The position numbers and the translations under genes were made by a program. Of a DNA stretch of 64,000 bases, positions 11,801-23,800 are shown in pieces. This DNA comes from Paragonimus westermani (taxonomy: Eukaryota; Platyhelminthes; Trematoda; Plagiorchiida; Troglotrematidae): positions 1 to 64,000 of the forward strand of contig QNGE01001716.1 of NCBI GenBank assembly GCA_008508345.1, written 5' to 3'. How positions within the stretch are numbered: the stretch's first letter is position 1; each line of letters begins with the position of its first letter. The notes beneath the pieces were generated by a model. It made no database searches. It was not told the DNA's origin and saw only the letters and a list, made by a program, of their open reading frames with translations.

Positions 11801-14800
11801 CTCTGCTTGTCGACCGAACTTTTGCCGTACGGTATGTTATACAACTGAGTGAAACCGCGCGGTGATAAGGCAAAACGTGATCACAAATTATGAAGAACCT
11901 GACTGTTCTACTAAGCAACTTGGGTAGGTGACATTTGCTTGTTTGAGGTCTTCGTGATCATTCGAATTGCTGGTTGCAAAAGCTCTTTGAGATGGCAGTG
12001 TGCCGCAGTCAGTGACACACATGCATTCATCCTATTTCTAGCTCTTCCGCTTAGACTTTTTTGAAATGTTTTTTGACCTTGTCAGCCACGCTTTTCTCCT
12101 GAATATTCCACGTTGCTATTGTGTTAAGTAGCAGCCCGGACCACAGTAACCTCTGGTCAGGTTCATAGCTATGAGAACGATAACTATGATGAAGACTCAG
12201 TTATCATTCGTTGATAGTCTGATTGTGGGTCTCCTGGATGGGACTAACCAACGGTGTCTTTCACATTTCTACATTAATGGAAGGTGGAAAGAGAACCCAA
12301 CGCATCTGATGCAAAATCTGATTACGAGGATTCACACTTCACGTTTGACAGGAATGACATTCTTATGCCGCATAGCACAGTTCACTGATGTGTATGACGG
12401 ATACACTCTCATTCTGTAACATGGAAGCAGGGATTAATTCTACCTTTTCCCATTACTGACCCACGCTGAGAACGTATTTTGGGAGTTAGAAACACAAGAT
12501 AAACATGATGCACTTGAACAGAAGCCGGAGCTTTTGGTTTAGCCAAATATCTGCACCCATTCCATCTTGAAGCTTCTTCACATTCGAAGCACTTATCAGG
12601 CTGCGTGAATTTCTTCTGCCTGCGAAACAGAGTTGATAAACGACAGAGCTCCTTCATTTAATGTAGAACAATTGATTTCTCGTTCTCAATATATGACATC
12701 ACACAAAATATGTTTCAACATCTTAGTAACATTAACAGGCAAACAACACGGATGATGTTAAATCACGAAACAATGTTACGTCAAAACAAGGCACAACAAT
12801 TAATCGGTTTCATGTGTAGACACAAAAACCAACAAAAGAATTAAATAAATTGTAAAAGTTCCATAATCCAAAATAATGTGGCCTGTTCATCTTTCTATTC
12901 ATTTTCCTGTACATGATCGCAATTACTCAATGTCGGTTCTAACCTTATTTTAAAACGTGATTGCATGAGTATTAACAGACTACCTGCATTATTCTTCATG
13001 AACTAAAGATTGCCTGGAAAATCGTTGGCGTCTGAATACTGGAAAGCTCTAGATATTTATTTAGTGCTAATATACAGTGATTTTATCACTTTCTGTTTCG
13101 TTTCCTGGAATGTGGCTATGATAAATGTTTTAGGAGTTGTGACTTGAGTACTGTAAAGCACACCCCTATATCATCGTCTGTTTCCAATATTATTTCAGAC
13201 CGTGACACATTTTTAGGCTCAAATTATGTGCACACTACACTGCTACCTTTATTTACACCTAAATTTACCGATTTAGTTAACCTCCTGAATGCATAGATGC
13301 TGCCGATTGTACAAACGGATTACACTTGAACTAGTAATGTTCTGTCTTATTGTGATTACGATTTTTGTCCGAACTTCATACATGACTACTAGTTACGATT
13401 AACGGAAAACAAAGAACTCACAGTGGCTGTCATAGTCTGATGATATAAATACCAGTGAACCAACTATTCCTCACCAAACCTATCCTTTGACCTTTGTCAC
13501 GAAACCAGTTAATTATGCAAGTTACTCTACCATTTCGTCCCATGTTTCTTTATTGTACCGCACGGTTGTATTCCCTGACTGTTCGTGGGTCAAAATGGTG
13601 TCTAACAAGGTTTGTATACTCTTCTCTTGCTAACAGGTTGTCCTATTCTAACCACCTAGCGAATTCATAACAACTGTCATCGTACCTGAGCAGTTAAGTG
13701 TACGTACTGACCCTGACTACACCAAATTGGCTTGGACGTTTCCGCCACTGACCAATTAAAAATCACACGCTCACCTCTGAAATCTACTGACAAATTTAAA
13801 GTACAGTCTCACTGGGCTCCAGAAGACCAGCTCTAACATAAAACGATATGATTTGGGTCACAGAGTGATATCTTTGGAAAAACCCACTTTTATGCATAAC
13901 ATACCTCAGTCAATTCTTTACTCACCTTCGGAAGTGGTCCAAATCCTGTGAGGTTTTTCGCCAAACTGAAAAAACGAATGACTTCGCATTGATCAGCCTC
14001 TTCACCCACACTCTTTTGCTCCTAACCCCACTTGAGCAAAACCTGTTTCAAGCTTCGTTATTGCATCTGGTTTCATCGAAGGCCCTGCGATACACAAGGC
14101 AATTCTGTTTCAGATATTCACTAATATTGTAGATAAAGCAGATACTTGATTCGCTCACAATGTGCTTTCTGTCTGAAGTAATATTATCGATTGTGAGATG
14201 ATCTACAGTGTTTTGTAGCATGTTTAGATTCATGTTGACCAGCTAGCTACCAACAGGTGCTACCGGTAATAACATAAGTACCCGTCTAACATGTGACTTT
14301 TGGACTATACTCAATCTGAAGGTTATCCGTCCCACTTGGACTTACATCATGAATAGTAGACTGTTAGCAGTAAGATTCATCAGTGTTTTTCCCCTTTAAC
14401 CTAGTCAAGTTGGAGTGGGGCTGTATTCAACAATCTTTGTAGAACGGTGACAAACTTTGGGAGTTCCACTCCTTTTATGAGCCAGGCTGTCATTAATCGT
14501 TGCACCGGTTTCTAATTGTCGAACAAGCTGTCAATTACATCCACGAGTATTATGTAGCAGTCAACTACAAATTCACTAGGCTTCCTGGTATAATGCTGAG
14601 CGCCTTCTTTGACCAATTCCTTGCAGCATTTCACAGCGCAGCCAGTTCTCCTCAACCGGTTCTGACTTTGAGTACACTAGCAAAGTCCTTAAACTTCTTT
14701 AACGTCACTGTTTTCCAACGAATGCGGTCAAACATTTTGTCATTCCAATCATCATGATATCAGTTTACGCGTGTTTGAACGGCTCCAACAGAATGACAAA

Positions 14801-17800
14801 TAGTTCAGAAGATATTCACTCATTCGCGTTCACTACCTGACTTGGTCATCACTCATACTTAGCTAATTTCTAATGCCAACCGCTTGTCAACGCACTGCCT
14901 TAAAAAGTGTTACCACCTTAAGCAAAGCAGGGAAGTAATTTTTAAACTCCATATTGCTTGTCAACGTTATATTCTACTGATATAGTTATAGTGTAGCGCT
15001 TTCCATATGTAGTTCCGGGCTTATGCCCTAAGTGACGCTTGAGGTTGCTTGTTTTATTGCGAAGTTACAGCTGGTTCGTAGTCAAGACAACTGAACGAAA
15101 GCGATCTTTGTTAGTGCAAAAGTTTGATGGCGCGGTTACAGGCATGTTGAGAATTCGAAGGGGTATTGTTGATTTTGTTTAATCAGAATGAAAGAAGACT
15201 ACGGTTAGGCTACTGTCCTTTTGTGGCAGCTACTTACGTTTGGAAAAACGTGTGTGCATCTGTTTCGATTTCAATATGATCCTATTTGACTGAGAGGGTA
15301 CCAGAGTTTCCTCGCACAAATTTACATGAATTTTATCCGTTCCACAGCATTGTCTATGATTGTGAACCAACGTGCTCCACGGGTAATAAAATCAACTACG
15401 AAGTGATGTTTACACTGCAAGGCGGTTTTGGCACATTACAGAGGCTTGTAGCATCATCATGGCGGTTAAAGTCTGGTGTGTCAAACTTTGTTCACACAGA
15501 TAGCAAGGAAACTTTGCTACGGGAGATCAAGGACGAATTTGTTAGCAAGTCCAACTGTGTAACCCAGCTGTAAAAGAATTGTCTGCATTCGGAAACATTT
15601 AAAGATTAGTTTGCAGTTAGAAAAAATGGTCAGTGTTTGGCATAAGGGGTGACGTGAACACATTAATTCACGAACCCTCTGGTTCAGAGTTGAATGTTTT
15701 GTTGCCTTAAAGGCAACGTGCAGGACAGCCTTTTGAGGAACGTCAGGTATCAACTTCAGATGTTAACTTTCAGATCAGATATAAACAGCAATGTGGCGAA
15801 GTGATGTTTAATCCAGATAGGTCAGGGAACTCGTGGTGACAGGTGATTTCAAAACCTGTTTGCACTAATCTGTTGTACAAGACACAACAAAGCACGTCTG
15901 GGCAGGCTTTGGTGAGATGTTTGTCTATGGCGTAACATGGTATGTGGCTAAGGCGTAACTTGTTTTAGATTATGTATGTACATTAAACAAGAATAAATAA
16001 GGTGAATGTTGTCAGAGGCAGTGGAGGCTAGTAGAACCTACACAGCTTACAGGTGATCAAAACTAATGCGCAACTATCTGCTTTAAACTCAATTCAGTGT
16101 GAATATTAGGTACCTACTCTCGGACGTGATGTCAGTCGAGAGTGTATACAATCAGTTAAGCAAGTAAACTTCGAATAACTTCGTTGATTCTCGTCAGTGT
16201 GAATGTAAAATCGACTGGACTCTAATGACATCGAGATTCATAAACAAAATTACTTCTGCTTACGTAAACGTATAAAGCGATGGTTAGATAAGACGCCCAG
16301 AACCGCATTCAAGACGAACGACTACATTATAACGGGCACCTCGCGCTCGCCATTTATGGTCTACATCGATGACCTTACTCGTTCAACTGGTTAAAAAAGG
16401 TAACAGAAATCCGTTGAACTTTCAAGCTAATTTCGGACAAAAATAATGGTGGGAACTTCCCTGATGGTATTACGCACTCGATTTTGCGACTTACTTCTCA
16501 ATTTAAAAAAAAGAAAGAAAACAATCGTTTATTAGGAACAAGTCCAAAAACTGTATCACATTGGCTTTGAAAATGTAAATACATGCACATAGCAAGTGAT
16601 TACTATGCAAAGCTGTCAGGATAGAGGGAGATTCAAACGCAACGATCACAAATGTCCATCATGGCGTTGGAAAGAATAAGATTATGAGGTTGTCATTAGA
16701 CACACGAGGAACCACAGTTCACTTAGAATCGTAACCTACAGGCGTACGATCACACAGCTGATCTGACTGACCAGTTCGAATAATACAGAACTATTCACCA
16801 GACACCAGATCCAAATCGAGAAAATTAGACAAAAATAGTCCGAGTTTACTTTAAACAGCTGAAGTTCGATCCTACCGGAAGGTTTACACAATCTCGAAGA
16901 CAATCTTAATTCCGGCCATGTGTCAAATGGTGTAGCATGATTCGTCTTGCTCGTTTGGTTAAAAGATGCACCTCTCAACAAAAACACAACAAAATGCATA
17001 ACATGATAACCATTCATATATTACTGCGTGTGATGTAAATTAGATCACAAAGAGCAGAATAGTCAAATAAGAATCAGCGAACGCCAGAAAAGTGAGTTGA
17101 ATATTGATTGACAGAAGAGCAATCAGAGTGCAGGTGATAAAACCATAATGTCACATAAGGCAAGGGCAAGCGTAGGAGGAAGTGATCAAATGACATAGAC
17201 AATACAGATGATTTCATTTGTAACATATTTTTGCTAGTAATAGTTAGACACTTTCAGTGGTATTTTGTTAATAGATTAAATCAAAAATGTCCGTTTCTAG
17301 TCATGCTAATTTTCGATTTTATCCGACAGTTTTGAAATCTGTAAATTGAAACATTTGTTGATACTTGTTTTTGTGCGATCGAAATAAGTCCCATTCACAA
17401 CATTAAATAACCGTTAAAATAATAATAACTAGAAGTGCAATCCTCTTCATAAGGTTCTCGGGCAACGTCTGTCAACAGCAGCAACACGAGCTGCAATCAC
17501 AACCTCACTTGGTCGACTGCACACAGGTGTTCGATTGTCAACCGCATCCGGCCTTAACTGTGGCGATGTTGGCCGTCCAATGACTTCAGTGCGGGCAGCA
17601 GGCTACTCGTCTGTGGGTCGAAGAATGTCTACTGCGATGAGCAGAGGTGGACCTGACGTTGGTGACACAGTGGAAGCTGCTCCACCTCTTGAAGTCAAGC
17701 TAGAGGATAGTCCAGAAGAACGAATCAAAGTAATGGAGAAAGGTGTAAGTAAGATTAATACTTCACAATTTTACTCACTAGAAATAGTCTACCAATACAA

Positions 17801-20800
17801 AATAATCGGTATTCTTACAGCCCGCGGCCTTTTGATATGCTAAGAGTCCAATAGTTCGAAATTTATTTCCATACCGAGACGCTGCCAATCCACAAATCGT
17901 ATAACACCCTCGATAATCAACTGACTACTACGTATGAGGAGTTTGTTGTTACAGCAGCTATCAGTATTGGTGGGCTACTCCAAATAGGTAAGAATGTTCA
18001 CTCAGTGTCACACGTCTGCGATACACAATAGTCACGATGATAGAACTTATAAAATCTGAGTAAAATTCAACAAAATTGTCATAACACTGTTGTAAACCTT
18101 TCACTGAAATGAAACTTCTTCAAGTTATTACAATGGTTTCACGCTGGTCCGGCCAAATTGCTTCTAGCTACCTAGATTTTACGGTGAAGATAACTCACAG
18201 ACAGACAATATGTGGGTTTTCTCTGGTGACATACTGGAGGTACGAGGCTTCTATCAATTTAGATTCCTTATGTTGATAAAGCGTTATTCTTAAGGCATTT
18301 GTCCTCCGATTAGACTTTTAAAAGTCTACAATAAGTCGTATGATGTCTCTGTCTTGTGGATATATCTGTAATATATTTGAAACAGATTTTTCAATTTTAA
18401 TCCTTCTGACCTCATTTTTGAGCCCACAGTCGTCGTCGTCGTTATAGCCCCACCTCTTACCAGCAGGTGTAGTAACAAATGAAAATCTAGAGAGATGTTG
18501 GGACGCATTACACAAAAGTACCTTTGCCCAACTGTTTTTTGAATGGCTCGATTAGGTTCTTCATTAAAAATCATTAATTACAAGTTCACCTGAGATCAAC
18601 GTAGAGACGGGAACTCAAGCAAAGTTAGTTTTACTTCTTCCACATACTTAGGGTTCATTGGAGAAAGAAAATGCACGAAATGTTTAACAGTAAGGCACAG
18701 TCCGTTCAGTGAAATCACTATTGATATAAGCGATTGATAAGGATGAATACAAAGTGCAAGTCAGTAGATACTGATGCAAGTTGTTTTAGTGTAAGACAAG
18801 TTTAAAAACTATGCACTAATCCTTGCCAAAAAGGGACATAAGTGGTCGAAACGGATCATTTTGTTTAAGAAGCGAATGCCGTTCCCTCACTACAACAAGT
18901 TGGGTAGCAGACAACTATGTTAATAGGTTCCGATCCATCTACGTTCTGTCTATTCACCCTACTACTAGCGTTGATTGTGCAGTCCTTCATAAGTGCTATG
19001 CCGAAGTAGATAAGCTCATGTGAAATGCAAGTGTTTTGTCACTCAAATGAGAAAATTTACCTATATACTACTTTGCCTTCGTTAGTAGGTCGCTCAAATT
19101 CGTAAACAATTCACATATTTCTGTCTACATCTGACCCTAGCGCTAAAAGAACATTGAAAACCATTAAACTAAATTGTTAATTCACGCACAAGAGTTCAAC
19201 ACGTTTTTGAGAAAGTAACAGGCTTGCAAAGAATGTAAAACACAGGTGACAACAGAGGCGTACAAGACTTGTACCGCTAGGCGTATCAGTCCTGCAAGCA
19301 TTACGTTATGGGCTTCGTGCTCCCAATCTAGTTGTTAAACCAGTAACTATGTGGGTGTGATATTCAAGTTGCTTGTATTACTTAAGATTAAAAACCTAAT
19401 ACGAATGTGAATAACAATAGCGTTCGTTGTATTTTATAAACCACTCCTCTTTCTGAAACTGATACTCTTCATTTTTTGCAATTATTGTTTAATCGACATC
19501 ATACAGGGCAAAATTGACAATGTTTAGTTGAGCAAAGTTACATTTTCCCGTAACAAATTTGAACGAAGAAGCCAGAGGCATTTTTTGCACGATGTACCTC
19601 TGGGGCACACTTTGGTGCATCTCATTAGGCACATACTGCAGTCTGTGGGTTTATATAGCAAAGTTCAGCAGGCATTGTGAAACTAAACAACAGAGTCAAC
19701 AACCACACAAACACACACAATCACAAACATCCATGCGCATCAATCTGTTCGGAGGGAACATTGGCTAAAGTGATGTCACTGCTGAGAACCACGTTCACAA
19801 AAAATGTCTACCCATCGGAATTTGTTGAGTAATTCAGTAAACAAAGGCCAGCCATCGCGAGGGGATCAACAGCCCCCAAAATGGAATGTCTGCCTGCGAT
19901 TGCTATACAAAGTTGATGACATTGCCACTCTGTTGAAAACTCGTCCCACAGCTGCTATGGGACGCAAGAACTATGTAGCCGCACTGGCCGTGCTGTTCAC
20001 CACAACCCGAATCCCAACACCACCTCTGAAACCCCGCTACCGCTTAACGCCAAATTTTACATCATCTATGAGTTCTCGTGTGAGTGCCAGGCCACTTACA
20101 TAAACAGAACGGGTCAACGAACGCATTCCAATTTGGGTTCGCAAAACGATCATGGATACCACAATGCGGGACTCAAGTCAGAATGTGACAAATCACAAAG
20201 TACCAGTGTCATCGATCGCACGACACCTGTTGGCTTGTCGACCTAGTTGAACCTAGAGAAAGGGTTTCGCAACGAAAAATCGAAGGCAATTAGCGAATGG
20301 TAGCCACCTCTCCGTGTAAAGAAAGACTTGCTCGTCAGTACCAAATTGCCTTGGTAATTGATGTGCATGGATGTTTGTGATTGTGCGTGTGTTTGTGTGG
20401 TTGTTGACTCTGTTGTTTAGTTTCACAATGCCTACTGAACTTTGCTATATAAACCCACAGACTGCAGTATGTGCCTAATGAGATGCAGCGAAATGTTCTC
20501 GAGAGGTACACTGTGCAAAAATCTGCTTCTGACTTCTTTGTTTATAGTGTTTAACTAATCATTAACAACTAGGGCTGGTGGAATGATAACTAAACACCAG
20601 TATGACCGATGTAGGTGAATCAGTTAATTGAAGAAAGTTGTTTCGCTGCCGCTCGTGGGGAGATAACCACTGCGTTTGAGAAAGCAAAGGAAGCAGGTAG
20701 AAAAGAACGTGTGCTTGTGCGACAAAGAGAACAACTGGGAGTGGCCGACCAAATCAATTTGGATCTGACCTATTCCGTCCTGTTCAATTTGGCCAATCGC

Positions 20801-23800
20801 TACGCTGCTTGTTGCATGTATCAGGAGGCGCTGAATACCTATCAGGCGATTGTGAGAAACAAACTGTTCGCTCATGCGGGTAAGTAAACATTTTTCATTC
20901 ACCCCAGTTGGTCCGATACCCATATGAGGTTTGAACCGTGCGTCAGATCATCTTCAAATTCCACTACTTAAGTGTGTTTATTCAACACTGGATGACGTTG
21001 CTGCTAAACTAGCAACCTGGACGTTGAATAGTTTTCTAATAAAATTCACTTGGAAGACATATGAACCAATAATTCATTGATAAATAGCCGAGAACCACAG
21101 ATTTAACTTTTCGCATTTGCTAGAGCCATAGGACACTTACGTACACAAGACACCGTAAGTGAAGCGATTATAACTTTACACATGGTATCCAGCATGTATC
21201 TGAATGAATGAAAATAGGAGGCTTATATGTGAACAGTTTACAGCTCTGGCAGATCAGATACACTGATTTAAGATTAATTTCTTACCTTAAGAAAACAAAG
21301 AGAGGATATTCTCTCACGATAAAGTTTTCTTTCAATCGTTTACACATTCATTCATTCATTCGTTTATATCGTCCACTATCCTGATCAAAATTTGTTTTGG
21401 CTCGGTCCGTCGCTCACCGTGATAGTAATGTGGTTACATATAAAAGGAGAAAGCGTATATTAAGAGCGAAAGGTAGGAGGAAATGGAAGACAATGTGAGC
21501 TAATGAAAAAGTCAGTTGTAACTCCTTGTTAGGTAAGACAAAAAAGACAAAACACTTTGATCACGAACCCAAACATCCTCACGACAAACTAAATCAAAAC
21601 GAATGCAACAGAAAGTGGCACAAAATTAAAACACGAATTACTGAAAGTGGACACTGTCTTACCGACCGACCAGACAAATATAATAGAACTAACTAACCTA
21701 ATGCGCTGAAAGTACTAGCCTTCCTTTCGTCGATTGTCAGTTATGTACGCGTTGATAACATCCCAATCATAGATGGCCAGTGCATTCACTGCCGTGCTCT
21801 TTACAGTGCTCCACAATCACGTCAATGAGACCTACGACACGAATAATTTTCTTGCGTGAAGCCACCTCCGCAGCCACCGAGATGTTACCCATGAAACATT
21901 CGGATCCCAGTTCAGGTGGCGTTTACCCAACATTGTCTGGATCACAGTTGTTTCCTATTACAATCTCTAATCTAAATTACAGATTAAAAGGCACCTGAAA
22001 AATGCACCGACACCACACCTTCCTCATACCAGAATTTTGCTCACTTCCTAAAAGCTACCCATAAACTCAGGTTCTCTACCCATTCAATCTACCTGCCATT
22101 CCCAGTCGAAGGGTCTGACTGAACATGTCTGCCCTGCGAAATGCCTCAATACTCAGACCATACCAGACCACTGGGTGCCACAGACTCGACCAGGACACTG
22201 CAACCGAAAGTGGTTTAGATACTGCACGTCTGTCGATATACGGGCCAGGTTTCACCGTTACACAAGCGATTGGAAAGTACAATTACCCAACGGGGCAGAA
22301 TTTTGGTTTCCTCCATGGGCGTTCACGTTTCGGGGTTCGGAGGTTAATACATAGGTGGAGAGCTGCGCAGCGGACAAGTACAGTATTGCACAGCGTATTT
22401 CTAATTATAGATTTAGTGTGTCTATCCTAGAACAATGTGGAAATAATCATCCCAGCAAACCAGCAATAATTTTTAAAACTTCACATTATGATCTCTCAAA
22501 ACCGGAGTACAAAGGCACTCAACACCATGACTTCACATCTAGGGGTAAGACGGTGAGAATTTTGGCCATTCAGACCCCATTCATATTGCAAAAATAGACC
22601 ACTGTTGAGTCTCTCAGAAAGAATAGGTAAAAGGTTAATAGCAGCCATGACAACAGTGAACATTAAGCAGTTGATAATTGAAAATTTAACGAATCAACCC
22701 TTTTTACAAGCAGTAGGTCAGCCAATTATCGACCAATGGCGGACTTAAATATGACCGAATCCACAGTCGGGTGTGGAAACTAGTGAAGGCATCTCAAAGT
22801 ATTTTCCATTTCAAAAGTGTTACACTCCTAATTTAGTATCTTTTCTGACGAAAATGAGAATGTGGCTAAAAGGCACATACCTTTGTAAAATCCTCCGAAT
22901 TTTTAGTTGCTGAGTCGCCTGCCAACATCAATATTTCTGAATCTGTTTGGTTAAAATCTCGTTTTAAGGGTTCCACGTGGAATTGTTTGTCTATACAGAA
23001 GTCAACACAGTCACATACACATCAAACGTAGAGGTTTCCATTGGACTTATGTATTTTGTTCATTTGCTTTTCAGGGCGATTGAAAGTGAATTTGGGTAAT
23101 ATTTATTTTGCCCAAAAGAATTACACGAAGGCGATTAAATTCTATCGAATGGGTCTCGATCAACTACCTAATACACATAAGCTAATGCGGTAAGGATTTT
23201 TTACAGTTCCTTTCTACTATTCGCTTCAGGATTAAGATTATGCAAAATATTGGACTTACTTTCGTCAAACTGGGACAGTTCAGTGACGCGATCACCTCAT
23301 TCGAACACATAATGCAAGAGGAGCCGGATGCAAAGACTGGGTTCAATTTGATTCTGTGCTATTTTATGACGGGAGATCGAAGCAAAATGAAATATGCATT
23401 CCAGCAATTGCTTCGAGTAGATTTGCATTTGGACGATGAGGATCGCTACTTGCCACACAACGTAAGTTTTCCAGTTCTCGTTTGAGCATGGTTCAGCATG
23501 CTGGTTGGTCAAGCCAGTAACACATCCAATTAGACACGTACAAGCAGTTCAACGAAAAACTGACAAATACGTTAGCTAGCAGGATTGTGGGGCCTTTTTT
23601 GTTAGTCATAAACGAGCGTGCTGCGTGCTGACACTGAACAACAATGTTCTGGTACTCATGGATATTCACTTTTGTGCATGACTCTGGCTCAGTAATAAGC
23701 CTAACTTGACTAGCCAATGAAGTCAGTAGGTGACCTACACTTTGATAAACCATACTATGAAAAAGGGAATAAAGTTTCTTTGAATTATTCACTATAAACT

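Larger units (their letters stand above)
2822..17453. other. IFT88 intron 1 (14.6 kb), repeat-rich
   Basis: Bounded by GTTAGT and CTTCATAAG. It holds a three-armed foldback repeat (about 3178-4190), a minus-strand LINE 3' end (5430-5640) and a degenerate LINE RT (about 10100-11720). Nothing recognisable was found in 5.7-10.0 kb or 11.8-17.4 kb; the short frames there look random. Confidence 0.7.
17745..20614. other. IFT88 intron 2 (2.9 kb)
   Basis: Its 3' third is occupied by a Penelope-like relic with inverted ends (19561-20543). Nothing recognisable was seen in 17745-19550. Confidence 0.6.
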
